A stretch of 64,000 nucleotides of DNA from Halomonas citrativorans (GCF_900163645.1 NZ_FUKM01000003.1:124001-188000), one strand, 5' to 3'; counted from the first letter of the stretch, positions 1 through 8,195 are shown. Translations and numbers: made by a program. The notes: a model not told the origin generated them from the sequence alone.

Positions 1-1066
1 AACGGTCGCCCTTATACATACCGCCCACCTGAGGCACGCTGACGTGAGACTCATCAATAAATAGCAGCGCGTCATCAGGCAAGTAGTCAAAAAACGTGGG
101 CGGCGGCTCGCCAGGCGCACGCCCGGATAGATAGCGGGAGTAGTTCTCGATACCGTTGCAGTAACCCAGTTCCAGCATCATCTCGATATCGTAAAGCGTA
201 CGCTGTTCAAGGCGCTGCGCTTCTACCAGGCGTTCATGCTTGCGCATCCATTCAAGACGCTCTTTCAATTCACCCTTTATCGAGTCAATCGCGCCTAAAA
301 TGGTTTCACGCGGTGTTACATAGTGGGACTTGGGGTAAATCGTCATACGCGGCACCTGGCCCCGTATGTCCCCTGTTAGCGGATCAAAAATCCGAATAGA
401 GTCGATTTCGTTATCAAACAGTTCAACCCGTACCGCATTCTCATCAGAATCAGCAGGAAAGATATCAATGACATCCCCGCGCACGCGATACGTGCCTCGG
501 CGAAAGTCCATGTCATTGCGGGTGTATTGAAGCTCCGCCAAGCGGCGCAAAAAGGCGCGCTGATCTATCAACTCACCGCGGGTAAAGTGCAGACGCATTT
601 TTAAATACTGGTCGGGGTCACCCAACCCGTAAATAGCCGAAACGGAAACAACGATGAGCGCATCACGACGTTCAAGCAAAGCCTTGGTTGCCGAGAGACG
701 CATCTGCTCAATATGATCATTGATAGCTGCGTCTTTTTCGATAAATGTATCCGACGATGGCACGTAGGCTTCGGGCTGATAGTAGTCATAGTACGAAACA
801 AAGTACTCGACAGCGTTATCCGGAAAGAAGGACTTAAACTCTCCATAAAGCTGAGCCGCGAGGGTTTTGTTAGGTGCCATCACAATGGTCGGGCGCTGAA
901 GCTGCTCAACCACATTCGCCATGGTGAATGTTTTGCCCGACCCGGTTACCCCAAGCAGCGTTTGATGGGCAAGTCCTGACTCCAGGCCGCTTACCAGTCC
1001 TTTTATCGCATTTGGCTGGTCACCGGCAGGCTTAAATTTCGACTGCAACCGAAACTCTTTGCTCAT
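1..1066 (-). CDS. uvrB: UvrABC excinuclease subunit B (N-terminal part, cut by window start)
   Basis: Damage-verifying helicase-like subunit of nucleotide excision repair; it loads with UvrA and then recruits UvrC. The visible 355 residues start [18 protein letters not shown] and carry the Walker A motif [10 protein letters not shown] (about residues 39-48), the beta-hairpin segment [11 protein letters not shown] that threads between DNA strands, and the DEAD-like IDESH motif close to the window edge. The C-terminal helicase and UvrC-binding parts lie outside. Two ATGs are adjacent (1069 and 1066); AGGAG sits five bases before the second, so 1066 was chosen. The start is 20 bp after the OsmC-like stop, suggesting one transcript with the two small upstream genes. 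Confidence 0.97.
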   Translation of the reverse strand, partial: MSKEFRLQSKFKPAGDQPNAIKGLVSGLESGLAHQTLLGVTGSGKTFTMANVVEQLQRPTIVMAPNKTLAAQLYGEFKSFFPDNAVEYFVSYYDYYQPEAYVPSSDTFIEKDAAINDHIEQMRLSATKALLERRDALIVVSVSAIYGLGDPDQYLKMRLHFTRGELIDQRAFLRRLAELQYTRNDMDFRRGTYRVRGDVIDIFPADSDENAVRVELFDNEIDSIRIFDPLTGDIRGQVPRMTIYPKSHYVTPRETILGAIDSIKGELKERLEWMRKHERLVEAQRLEQRTLYDIEMMLELGYCNGIENYSRYLSGRAPGEPPPTFFDYLPDDALLFIDESHVSVPQVGGMYKGDR

Positions 1067-1086
1067 CATTGCTCCTGAATGGAAAG

Positions 1087-1494
1087 TTAAATAACGTGCG
1101 TAGTGATATCGACAGTTGCCTGCGTCATCAGGCGCTGGATGGGGCAGCGATGACTGATCGCCTCCAGGCGCGCTCGCTGTTCCGGGTCACTGATCCCATG
1201 CAGTGTTAACGCTACATTCAATTTATAAGTTCCATGCGCTTCCTCACTGTCGTCCCGCTGCACCGTGACAGTAATCGCCGTAAGCGGCCACTTCTTGCGC
1301 TTGGCGTACATCTGCACCGTAATGGCCTTACACGTTCCCAGAGAAATATCGAAATAGTCGTGCGGGTCAGGCGCACTGCCTTCGCCTCCGACCAAAGTGG
1401 GAACATCGGCATACAGGGCCTCCAGGCTATCGACCTCAATACGCTGGCGAAATACATGGTTACGCTGGCTGATTACCGTAATAGGTGGATGCAT
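1087..1494 (-). CDS. OsmC/YhfA-family protein
   Basis: About 135 residues of the OsmC/Ohr superfamily, small dimeric cysteine proteins linked to peroxide or osmotic stress. The conserved pattern is visible: [22 protein letters not shown] in the middle (first cysteine on the long helix) and the second cysteine in [11 protein letters not shown] near the C terminus, the pair used for peroxide chemistry in OsmC and Ohr. ATG at 1494 was chosen over an in-frame TTG one codon earlier. It overlaps the stop of the upstream gene as TGATG, so translation is probably coupled. The subfamily (YhfA-like rather than Ohr) is an inference. Confidence 0.8.
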   Translation of the reverse strand: MHPPITVISQRNHVFRQRIEVDSLEALYADVPTLVGGEGSAPDPHDYFDISLGTCKAITVQMYAKRKKWPLTAITVTVQRDDSEEAHGTYKLNVALTLHGISDPEQRARLEAISHRCPIQRLMTQATVDITTHVI

Positions 1495-1691
1495 CAAGAT
1501 ACTTTCACTCCCAGCTTGAGCTTCTCTACGGCGTTAATCAGTGCCTCACGTTTAACACGGCCATCCACATCTGCACCGTGGCGACCTACCTCTGCACTAT
1601 CAACACCCTCCAACATCATCAATGCCGTGGTAATCTTGTTGACTTGATCAGCATTTTTTACGCCTTGAAATGTTAACGATTGCTGTGCCAT
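1494..1691 (-). CDS. Small heavy-metal-associated (HMA)-like domain protein without the CxxC
   Basis: A 65-residue protein whose order (beta strand, GVKNADQVNKITTAL helix, LEGVDSAEVGRHGADVDGRV, then a helix and final strand) resembles the ferredoxin-like HMA fold of copper chaperones. The metal-binding GMTCxxC loop is replaced by GVKNAD and the protein has no cysteine, so copper binding by the usual route is unlikely. ATG 1691 has AGGA upstream; an in-frame TTG at 1733 would add 14 residues but lacks a good ribosome site. It is translationally coupled to the OsmC-like gene and precedes uvrB. The fold assignment is by eye and its role is unknown. Confidence 0.6.
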   Translation of the reverse strand: MAQQSLTFQGVKNADQVNKITTALMMLEGVDSAEVGRHGADVDGRVKREALINAVEKLKLGVKVS

Positions 1692-1847
1692 TACGCTGTC
1701 TTCCTCACTTAATCTTATGCAAAACTGATACAACAGAAAGATTCTAGCACGCTATTACACCTTGCAATTAGTATCATTCGCCCACAGGTTGAGAAGCTCG
1801 GTGTCCTAACCCTACTTTCAGCGATCAGCGACCCATCAGGAGTTTAT

Positions 1848-2828
1848 ATGGCAATGGTTATCCCCTCTACTACGATCACCGACAATGTGCGCCTTAATCA
1901 CTTGGCAGCGCTGGATGTAATAGGGGCAGATGCTGAAAAATTTCTGCAGGGCCAAACAAGCGCTCAGGTCAGTTTAGCTGACGGCGAGTTTGCCCCCCTT
2001 ACGTGTTTTTGCACACCCAAAGGAAGAATGCTCGCCAATGGACAGCTGCTGCGTCTTAACGCTGAGCACTTTAGACTCATCCTTAGTGTGTCTCTTACCG
2101 ACTCATTAGCGGCCCATTTAAAAAAATTCGCCGCGTTCTATCGAGCTGAATTAATCCATGACACGAACATCACGTTTATTGGCGCCAGCAAAGAAGCAGA
2201 CACCTTAGCTGAGTCACTGGGATTAACCCTTCCTGAGCAGCCATACGCACAAAGCGTTAATGAGCAATCGAGCGTTGTACGCGTTGCCGGGGAAATGCCA
2301 CGCTGGCTGTTTTGCACGACTGAAACAACGATAGAGGCATCTTCTCAACAGGTGGTGGATGACGAAGCCCAGCAGGCTGCTTGGCAACTTGCCGACATTC
2401 GCAGCGGGATTGCTTGGCTCTCAGAGGCTCAGCAGGATCAATTTCTGCCTCAAATGCTGAACTGGGAAGCATTAGGGGGTATTAGCTTTAAAAAGGGCTG
2501 CTACACAGGACAGGAGGTGGTAGCCCGAGCACACTTTCGTGGACAAGTTAAAAAACGCTTGGTTCACGCTGAACTTACATCGACAACGCTACCCGAGACA
2601 GGCGCCAGCATAAAAACCGAGCTGGATAAAGCCATGGGCGAGATCGTTGCAAGCGTAAGACGCGATAATGATAGTGTGGAGCTGCTGGCTGTGATGAATA
2701 CCAAGGCGACAGAAGAAGCGATGCCGCTTTACTGGGAAGGCAACGCACTCACCCTACTGCCGCTACCCTACGCTATTGAACGGCTTGACCCTGAACAACT
2801 GGCGGCCACGTTAAAGGGCCAGGTTTAA
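1848..2828 (+). CDS. ygfZ: YgfZ/GcvT-like folate-binding protein
   Basis: 326 residues, the usual length for YgfZ, a tetrahydrofolate-binding relative of GcvT needed for maturation or repair of certain Fe-S enzymes (for example MiaB in E. coli). The family signature K-G-C-[FY]-T-G-Q-E is present as KGCYTGQE at residues 216-223, including the conserved cysteine. AGGAG lies five bases before ATG 1848; a second in-frame ATG follows two codons later. It is divergent from the uvrB operon across about 155 bp. Its last codons fall in a short tandem repeat. Confidence 0.93.
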   Translation: MAMVIPSTTITDNVRLNHLAALDVIGADAEKFLQGQTSAQVSLADGEFAPLTCFCTPKGRMLANGQLLRLNAEHFRLILSVSLTDSLAAHLKKFAAFYRAELIHDTNITFIGASKEADTLAESLGLTLPEQPYAQSVNEQSSVVRVAGEMPRWLFCTTETTIEASSQQVVDDEAQQAAWQLADIRSGIAWLSEAQQDQFLPQMLNWEALGGISFKKGCYTGQEVVARAHFRGQVKKRLVHAELTSTTLPETGASIKTELDKAMGEIVASVRRDNDSVELLAVMNTKATEEAMPLYWEGNALTLLPLPYAIERLDPEQLAATLKGQV

Positions 2829-2854
2829 AAGGGCTAGGCTTAAAAAGGCCAAGC
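2811..2854. repeat. Three imperfect tandem copies of a 14-15 bp unit
   Basis: Units at 2811-2824, 2825-2839 and 2840-2854 follow the pattern TTAAA(A)(A)GGGCYAGGY. The ygfZ stop codon (2826-2828) lies in the second unit, so the array spans the 3' end of the gene and the gap before the tatD stop. It looks like local slippage or duplication. Confidence 0.75.
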
Positions 2855-2862
2855 TCACTCGT

Positions 2863-3642
2863 TTAAGAATTCTGAAAAGCCTTAAGCTTAAACAATCGGG
2901 CGGCATTGGCACTGCTATGTGCCGCCACCTCTTCTTCTGTTTGGTTGCGCAGCGTTGCCACAACGCGACACACGTGAGCGACACATTGGGGTTCGTTACG
3001 CTCACCCTGATGGCCCCTAAGCAGCATATCGGGGCTATCCGTTTCCAGCACAAAGCCATCATTGGGCAGTGCCGCTACCGTTCGCCGCAGCCGCTGAGCA
3101 CGCTCATAGGTAACAGCGCCCCCAAGCCCCAGCACAAATCCTCCGTCTAAAAACTTTTGGGCTTGTTCTATAGAGCCTGAGAAGGCGTGAATCAGCCCCG
3201 CTTGGGGAAGCGCTAACTGGCGCAGCCGTTTACTGACCTTGTCATTGGCCTGCACACAATGAACCACGACAGGGAGCTTGTACTGCTTGGCCAAGTGCAG
3301 TTGATCATCGAAAAGGCGCCACTGCGGCTCCCAGGAATCTTTAAAGCGTGCATCAATACCGCACTCCCCAACCGCTGCGACCCGTGGATTTGAACCCAGC
3401 GCCTGCTCCAGCGCAAGGATATCCTCATCGCGCTGGTGCTGTTCCATAAAATAGGGATGGAGGCCCAAGCACACGCTAACATCACTGCGCTCGCCTAGCG
3501 CCAGCACCTGTTGCCAGCGTTGCCGAGTAGTACCAGGCACAATGAAATGAGAGACGCCGGCCGCGTGTGCTGCAGCAAAAACAGCATCGCGGTCCTGGTC
3601 AAACGCGCTAAAGTCCAGATGACAATGGGCATCGATAAGCAT
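2863..3642 (-). CDS. tatD: TatD-family metal-dependent hydrolase
   Basis: 259 residues of the TatD TIM-barrel deoxyribonuclease family. The N-terminal metal ligands DAHCHLD (residues 4-10), GECGIDARF near residue 100, VVHCVQAND, HAFSGS and the C-terminal ETDSPDML segment are all visible and give the expected set of His, Glu and Asp ligands. TatD-type enzymes are 3'-5' exonucleases connected with DNA damage and D-tyrosyl-tRNA side activities. AAGGGA stands upstream of ATG 3642. It lies convergent to ygfZ and downstream of prfC on the same strand. The paralogue (TatD, YcfH or YjjV type) cannot be fixed by eye. Confidence 0.9.
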   Translation of the reverse strand: MLIDAHCHLDFSAFDQDRDAVFAAAHAAGVSHFIVPGTTRQRWQQVLALGERSDVSVCLGLHPYFMEQHQRDEDILALEQALGSNPRVAAVGECGIDARFKDSWEPQWRLFDDQLHLAKQYKLPVVVHCVQANDKVSKRLRQLALPQAGLIHAFSGSIEQAQKFLDGGFVLGLGGAVTYERAQRLRRTVAALPNDGFVLETDSPDMLLRGHQGERNEPQCVAHVCRVVATLRNQTEEEVAAHSSANAARLFKLKAFQNS

Positions 3643-3669
3643 TGTCTAATTTCCCTTTTTATAGAGCAC

Positions 3670-3691
3670 GCAAGCCCCTCCCTGGGCTTGC
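3670..3691. repeat. Hairpin between prfC and tatD
   Basis: GCAAGCCC (3670-3677) and GGGCTTGC (3684-3691) form a perfect 8 bp stem with a 6-base loop in the prfC-tatD gap. No T-run follows on the minus strand, so it may be an intrinsic processing site or a poor terminator. Confidence 0.5.
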
Positions 3692-3721
3692 CAACCTTTG
3701 CTTATCTTAAAAGTAGCTAAC

Positions 3722-5311
3722 TTAATGCTCTCGTGTGGGCTGGAAGCGAATATCGGGCCAGCGCTCCTGAGTCATTTGTAAATTAACCCGAGTAGGTGCG
3801 ATGTAGGTTAAGTAACCGCCTCCATCAATAGCCAAATTCGTGCTGGCTTTACGCTTAAACTCTTCGAGCATTTTGGCATCGTCGCAATATATCCAACGTG
3901 CCGTTTGTACGTTGACCCCCTCATACAAACAATCGACTTTGTACTCTTCTTTTAGCCGATGGGCGACCACGTCAAACTGCAAGGTGCCCACCGCCCCCAG
4001 GATTAGATCGTTGTTATCCATAGGCATGAAGACCTGAGTAGCGCCCTCTTCAGAAAGCTGCTGCAAGCCCTTCTGAAGCGCCTTCATTTTCAGCGGGTCT
4101 TTCAGGCGGACTCGCTTGAAGAGCTCAGGCGCGAAGTGAGGAATACCGGTAAAACGCATATCCTCGCCGACGGTAAAGGTATCGCCGATTTGGATCGTGC
4201 CGTGGTTATGCAAGCCAATGATGTCACCCGGCCAAGCTTCTTCTACATGGGAGCGATCAGATGCCATAAACGTCAACGCATCGGCTATTTTGACATCCTT
4301 GCCAATACGCACATGGCGCATCTTCATATTTTTCTCATATTTGCCAGAGCAAACACGTAAAAAAGCGATGCGATCACGATGATTGGGATCCATATTGGCC
4401 TGGATCTTAAATACAAATCCGGTGAAACGCTCGTCGTGGGCGGTTACCTCACGCAGGTCGGTTTTATGCGGCTGAGGGGCAGGCGCATACTCCACGAAGC
4501 CGTCCAGCATCTCGCGTACACCGAAGTTCCCCATCGCAGTACCGAAGTAGACGGGCGTAAGCTCACCTCGCCGATAAGCCTCAAGGTCAAACGTGTGCGA
4601 AGCGCCCCGCACCAGCTCAACTTCCATACGTAGCTCTTCAGCCTGCTCTTCGCCCAGAACAGCATCCACTTCAGGGCTATCCAAGCCCTCGATGCGCTTG
4701 TCTTCCGGAATATGGCTGCCCTGACCTTGGGTATAAAGATGGATAACATCATTGTAAAGGTGGTAGACACCCTTGAAATGACGCCCCATACCGACAGGCC
4801 ATGTCATGGGCGCGCACTGAATATTTAAAACGGTCTCGACCTCGTCCATCACCTCAATAGGGTCACGGATATCACGATCCATTTTGTTAATAAAGGTCAG
4901 GATGGGTGTGGCACGTAAACGACACACCTCCATCAGTTTGATGGTCCGATCTTCAACACCCTTGGCCCCATCAATAACCATCAAAGCGGAGTCAACGGCT
5001 GTCAGGGTTCGATAGGTGTCTTCCGAGAAGTCTTCGTGCCCTGGCGTATCCAGTAAGTTCACAATACGACCGCCATAGGGGAACTGCATAACGGAGGTCG
5101 TCACCGAGATTCCCCGCTCCTGCTCCATCTTCATCCAGTCAGACGTCGCGTGTCGGTCATTACGCTTACTTTTCACCGAGCCTGCCAGCTGAATAGCATT
5201 CCCAAACAGAAGCATTTTTTCGGTGATGGTTGTTTTGCCCGCATCCGGGTGCGAAATGATAGCGAATGTGCGGCGCAGATCCGCTTCCTGGGCTAATTGG
5301 GTATCTTTCAT
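3722..5311 (-). CDS. prfC: Peptide chain release factor 3
   Basis: 529 residues, matching the usual RF3 length. RF3 is the translational GTPase that removes RF1/RF2 from the ribosome after peptide release. G motifs are clear: SHPDAGKTT (residues 20-28, P-loop), [11 protein letters not shown] (G3) and NKMDRD (G4), followed by the beta-barrel and RF3-specific C-terminal domains ([16 protein letters not shown]). The mRNA carries GAGG just before ATG 5311. A 20-bp palindrome with an extra half-site lies in the leader directly upstream (separate entry). Confidence 0.97.
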   Translation of the reverse strand: MKDTQLAQEADLRRTFAIISHPDAGKTTITEKMLLFGNAIQLAGSVKSKRNDRHATSDWMKMEQERGISVTTSVMQFPYGGRIVNLLDTPGHEDFSEDTYRTLTAVDSALMVIDGAKGVEDRTIKLMEVCRLRATPILTFINKMDRDIRDPIEVMDEVETVLNIQCAPMTWPVGMGRHFKGVYHLYNDVIHLYTQGQGSHIPEDKRIEGLDSPEVDAVLGEEQAEELRMEVELVRGASHTFDLEAYRRGELTPVYFGTAMGNFGVREMLDGFVEYAPAPQPHKTDLREVTAHDERFTGFVFKIQANMDPNHRDRIAFLRVCSGKYEKNMKMRHVRIGKDVKIADALTFMASDRSHVEEAWPGDIIGLHNHGTIQIGDTFTVGEDMRFTGIPHFAPELFKRVRLKDPLKMKALQKGLQQLSEEGATQVFMPMDNNDLILGAVGTLQFDVVAHRLKEEYKVDCLYEGVNVQTARWIYCDDAKMLEEFKRKASTNLAIDGGGYLTYIAPTRVNLQMTQERWPDIRFQPTREH

Positions 5312-5327
5312 CTTGCCTCAATATAAA

Positions 5328-5358
5328 TTTGTACTCAGTTTTGTACTCAAGTACAAAA
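5328..5358. promoter_or_regulatory. Palindrome with extra half-site upstream of prfC
   Basis: TTTTGTACT (5339-5347), a 2-base centre CA and AGTACAAAA (5350-5358) form a perfect 9+9 inverted repeat. A third half-site TTTGTACT lies at 5328-5335 in direct orientation, 12 bp from the matching base of the first arm. The array ends 17 bp before the prfC start, a position suited to an operator or an mRNA hairpin. No regulator is known to me for it. Confidence 0.45.
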
Positions 5359-5514
5359 GTGACCAGTGCTTAGTATTTCAAATTGGTCGCGATTGTATCG
5401 TTATGAAGGTTGTAGCGCCATGTTCATCAAATTGATGAGGTGTCGCCACGCCAGAAACGTTACAGGCAAAGATCGGTCAAAATTGGACGTTTTTGGCTAG
5501 AGGCAGCTTGCAAT

Positions 5515-5670
5515 TCAAGCTTCGCGCTTGGTTTGCACTAGTTGATCGAAAATCCACGTAAATACGAAGGTGAAGACCAGGAAGAATACCAGTAGCGCCG
5601 CTTCCATTTTAAGTGCACCAAGCGGCCCCACTTGATACCACCACATGAATAGAGGAATCAGAATGACTCG
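5515..5670 (-). pseudogene. C-terminal remnant of a PACE-family efflux transporter
   Basis: Reading the minus strand gives an uninterrupted tail RVILIPLFMWWYQVGPLG, then a helix LKMEAALLVFFLVFTFVFTW and IFDQLVQ, ending at TGA 5515-5517. This matches the second half of the second bacterial transmembrane pair domain of PACE (AceI-like) drug/biocide pumps, whose last helix typically reads like FFLVYTFVFNWxFD. Whole pumps are about 150 residues; only about 50 recognisable residues remain. Homology stops near 5665, exactly where a TetR fragment begins on the other strand, and an in-frame stop lies at 5728-5730. The family call is by eye. Confidence 0.6.
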
Positions 5671-6055
5671 CGAGGCGATGATCGAGGCATTATTGGAAAG
5701 GTGGATGGCCCGCGGGGCCGAGAAGTATCAAGCCATTCTCGGGAATGACAGCACTGCCGGTGCCCGTCTAAAAGCCCACCTCCAGTCTACACAACGAGAA
5801 GAGAGTGACGTCGGCAGGACCGTCTCTGCGATGCTCGCCACGCTAGTAAGCAGCGGCTACGCAAGTTCAGAAATGCAGAACTGGTATCGGGTTCGCATGG
5901 ACGGTCTGGAAGCGAATGACAGGGAGAGTCGACAGCGCAGACTTGCCTATCTGGCGGCAGAAGGCGCCTTTCTTTTGCGCAACCTCGTTGGCTTGAGGAT
6001 TGACGACGACAAGTGGGCATCGATCTTTCGCGACATTGATAAGATGGTCGGCTGA
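5663..6055 (+). pseudogene. TetR-family regulator fragment lacking its DNA-binding domain
   Basis: 130 residues open with MTREAMIEALLERW and run through a ligand-domain pattern (WYRVRMDGLEANDRESRQRR, LAYLAAEGAFLLRNLVGL, DDDKWASIFRDID) typical of the C-terminal half of TetR-type repressors. The helix-turn-helix of about 50 residues that should precede REAMIEALLE is absent; upstream sequence is instead the antisense of the PACE remnant. AGAGGAA happens to lie upstream of ATG 5663, so a truncated protein could still be made, but it could not bind DNA by itself. Most likely a deletion scar. Confidence 0.65.
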
Positions 6056-6180
6056 AGCAACTTCGCCTCCACCATATCTAGCTGCCTTGTATATATATCA
6101 TCGTCGAAGTGATCAGATTGAACCTGCTGCTATCTTAAAGGCTATTCCTGCACGTTAATCCGAATAGTCTTTACTTTTAA

Positions 6181-6255
6181 CGGCTCAGGCAGTCATATGG
6201 CGCCCCAAATCCTGCGCAGTATGACGACTTTGACGACGAAATCCCTTTTAACTGA
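6181..6255 (+). pseudogene. Last codons of an ssb gene (SSB C-terminal tip)
   Basis: In one frame the sequence reads QSYGAPNPAQYDDFDDEIPFN followed by TGA 6253-6255. The acidic end DDFDDEIPF is the partner-binding tip shared by bacterial and phage single-stranded DNA-binding proteins (consensus DDDIPF), here preceded by the usual Gln/Gly/Pro-rich linker. An in-frame TAA just upstream (6178-6180) and absence of the OB fold show that the rest of the gene is gone. It indicates that a phage- or plasmid-borne ssb once stood here. Confidence 0.65.
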
Positions 6256-6293
6256 CGCCTGATCGGGGCGTTCAAATACCGAAAACGTAGAGC

Positions 6294-6440
6294 CTAGCGC
6301 CTCGCATTACGGGGCTTTTTAGACTTCGCCATCACCGCCTTGCGCAGAGCGCGCCATATTCTGCGATACAGCGCGGCACGTGCGGCAGCATTGCGCTTTT
6401 CAATATCCCGCATTTTCGGGTCAGGGTTGTGGAAAGCCAT
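6294..6440 (-). CDS. Small basic protein, 48 residues, unknown
   Basis: Begins MAFHNPDPKMRDIEKRN and ends SKKPRNARR; strongly basic, with no membrane segment or cysteine. A good ribosome site (AAGGGGA) stands before ATG 6440, and the A-rich tract between it and the next gene could hold a divergent promoter. It lies between the ssb remnant and the zinc-ribbon gene, so it is probably cargo of the same decayed element. I do not recognise a family. A nucleic-acid-binding role would fit the charge but is a guess. Confidence 0.5.
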   Translation of the reverse strand: MAFHNPDPKMRDIEKRNAAARAALYRRIWRALRKAVMAKSKKPRNARR

Positions 6441-6522
6441 GTGATTCCCCTTTTTTATTAGCGAAGGCTACCACTGTGATGACGTGCGTCGCCAGTGGGC
6501 TTCTTTTTGTCTGGAGGAAATT

Positions 6523-7149
6523 ATGCAGGCACCAATCCTCATTAACGAGCCGCTGTTAACGCCGGATATGAAGCGCACCCGGAGTGGAGCTACTCAGCTT
6601 TTCCGTAAAGACTACAAAGACCGGCAATTCACCAGTGAAGAAAACGCTGATGTTGTGCTGCGTCCGCCTGAGCGTCATTTATTTGCCGAGCTGATTGGCG
6701 GGCAATGGTGCTGGGTGAACGGCTGCGCTGAATGTAATGGTAAGCCACGCGATTGGATGACCTATATCGAGTGCGATAAGCACGACGTTTGTCGTACATG
6801 CAAAACGCCTCGAAGCCAGTTAACAGAATCCCCATGGGGCGGCAAACACGGCTGGCAATGCAAGCCCTGCGCCGAGATTGAGCACGAGGCAGAAAAGGTA
6901 GAAGCGCTTGCAGCGATGCCGGAAGAGCACGACGAGATTGATTACCGCCTTGAGGATAATCCGCGCTGCCCCTATTGCGATTTACAGTTTGAAGTAGAAA
7001 GCGAAGAAATCGACGGCATGGTCAATAGTGAGCAAGAGCGTGAATGCGAGCGATGCGATGACACGTTCACGATTGAAGCAGAGGTCAGCGTTACCTATTC
7101 AACCCCAAGGATTAAACGAGCAGCGCAAGGTAAGGAATCCTTAAGGTAG
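6523..7149 (+). CDS. Cysteine-rich zinc-ribbon protein, phage-type, unknown function
   Basis: 208 residues beginning MQAPILINEPLLTP; GGAGGAAATT directly precedes ATG 6523, preferred over an upstream in-frame start at 6484. Two cysteine modules are visible: a long one with CWVNGCAECNGKP, CDKHDVCRTC and CKPCAEIEHE (about residues 67-130), and a compact ribbon CPYCDLQFEVES...CERCDDTFTI (about 156-190). The spacing suggests two or three zinc sites. Acidic composition and the phage-like neighbours (ssb remnant, DUF2335) suggest prophage cargo. No enzymatic motif is seen and I do not recognise the family. Confidence 0.65.
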   Translation: MQAPILINEPLLTPDMKRTRSGATQLFRKDYKDRQFTSEENADVVLRPPERHLFAELIGGQWCWVNGCAECNGKPRDWMTYIECDKHDVCRTCKTPRSQLTESPWGGKHGWQCKPCAEIEHEAEKVEALAAMPEEHDEIDYRLEDNPRCPYCDLQFEVESEEIDGMVNSEQERECERCDDTFTIEAEVSVTYSTPRIKRAAQGKESLR

Positions 7150-7192
7150 CGGCAGCATGATAGAGGTTTCTTAGAAACAGTAGAGGCAAGTT

Positions 7193-7360
7193 ATGGGTTA
7201 TCTCGACTACAGCAAACTGATGCTCACCAAGATGACTAAGGTCGAAGCGCGGGAAGCCTGGGAGCGGCATATTGAAAGCCCTGACCAAGCGCTGCCTACT
7301 GGCCGGACGAGCCGCGACCGTTACATTATTACCGGAGATAAACATGGGCCAAGCACTTGA
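7193..7360 (+). CDS. Small protein, 55 residues, unknown
   Basis: MGYLDYSKLMLTKMTKVEAR at the start, ending ITGDKHGPST. AGAGGCAAG precedes ATG 7193. The last 17 bases overlap the start of the next small gene in another frame, as expected for a compact phage-type operon. No recognisable domain; the middle (AREAWERHIESPDQ) is probably helical. Confidence 0.5.
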   Translation: MGYLDYSKLMLTKMTKVEAREAWERHIESPDQALPTGRTSRDRYIITGDKHGPST

Positions 7361-7526
7361 AAGCCTAGAGGCCATTAACGAGCAGTTAGCATCCCGAAAT
7401 GAGGACATTGAGGCGGATAAAGCGGCGTTAATTGCCGAAAATAGGACATTATCGGAGCGTATCGCTACGCTCGAAGCAGGTAATGCAGAGCTGCGTCAGC
7501 AGCTTGTTTCGATGAGGGCCGCGTAA
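7344..7526 (+). CDS. Small coiled-coil protein, 60 residues
   Basis: Starts MGQALESLEAINEQLASRNE with GGAGATAAAC before ATG 7344; a longer in-frame start at 7272 lacks such support and would bury the upstream gene. Heptad spacing of Leu/Ile (LESLEAINEQL, ALIAENRTLSERIATLEAGN) predicts a continuous coiled coil like that of small phage scaffolding or spanin-associated proteins. Its TAA overlaps the next ATG (TAATG), so it was once translated ahead of the broken DUF2335 gene. Function unknown. Confidence 0.55.
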   Translation: MGQALESLEAINEQLASRNEDIEADKAALIAENRTLSERIATLEAGNAELRQQLVSMRAA

Positions 7527-7837
7527 TGGCTATGGATCAACAATATACCGATGTCCGGAATCAGTTGACCACTACATCTTCTCAAAATGTGAAGTAGCCC
7601 GATCTGGGGCTGCGCTCTTATGAGGCGAGAAGCCTTACGTACTCCGGGCCGCTACCGCCGTCTTCTGAAATGGAACGTTACGAGTCAATAATGCCTGGTG
7701 CGGCTGACCGCATATTGTTCATGGCCGAACAACAACAAAAACACCGACACGATCAAGAAATAGCTGCCTCTGTTTTGGGCTTGGGTGGCGTTGCCGCAGT
7801 AGCAGCCGTATTTATCAAGGTTCGCAGCAAGCAATAA
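7526..7837 (+). pseudogene. DUF2335 membrane protein with in-frame TAG and shortened membrane region
   Basis: From ATG 7526 the frame reads 23 codons (MAMDQQYTDVRNQL...) to TAG 7595-7597 and then continues in the same frame to TAA 7837. The downstream part contains the DUF2335 hallmarks: YSGPLPPS, ERYESIMPGAADRILFMAEQQ and KHRHDQE, followed by one hydrophobic segment (SVLGLGGVAAVAAVFI). Members normally have two membrane helices; here the histidine motif runs straight into what looks like the second, so a deletion of the first is likely as well. Two independent lesions argue for a pseudogene rather than stop readthrough. Confidence 0.65.
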
Positions 7838-7925
7838 ATTTTATAACTGCAACATATTCACCCGTCAAAATGTTTAACAACTGACTGCCGTTTAAGCATG
7901 AAAAATCACTTTTGAGCCCAATGAA

Positions 7926-7950
7926 AAAACGCCGAACAGGTCGGCGTTTT
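7926..7950. terminator. Bidirectional intrinsic terminator
   Basis: AAAACGCCGA (7926-7935) pairs with TCGGCGTTTT (7941-7950) around a 5-base loop, with T/A runs on both sides. It serves the minus-strand yjfB-like gene and could also close the plus-strand accessory cluster. Confidence 0.85.
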
Positions 7951-7985
7951 AAAGATAATAGCTAATTGTGGTCGCTTGCACCCGC

Positions 7986-8195
7986 CTAAGCGTAGGTATT
8001 AACCTGCGTACCCACATTACCTTCTTGAGCAAGGTTGGACTCAGCGCCCATATCCGCTGACGCCATGATTTCCGTGACCTGTTGAGCCTGAATATCCAAT
8101 GCGTCTTTGAAAATCTGCATTTGGGCCTGTTCAGCAGTTTGCGCTTGATTCATATAAAGCGCTGTACTCACCGTATTGCTTATAGATACATCCAT
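7986..8195 (-). CDS. YjfB-family protein (putative motility protein)
   Basis: 69 residues, MDVSISNTVSTALYMNQAQT at the start, then MQIFKDALDIQAQQVTEIM. The phrase KxALDIQAQ and the short helical layout are characteristic of the YjfB (putative motility protein) family found across flagellated bacteria. The biochemical role is not established. Its own intrinsic terminator lies 36 bp downstream. No flagellar genes are nearby. Confidence 0.75.
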   Translation of the reverse strand: MDVSISNTVSTALYMNQAQTAEQAQMQIFKDALDIQAQQVTEIMASADMGAESNLAQEGNVGTQVNTYA

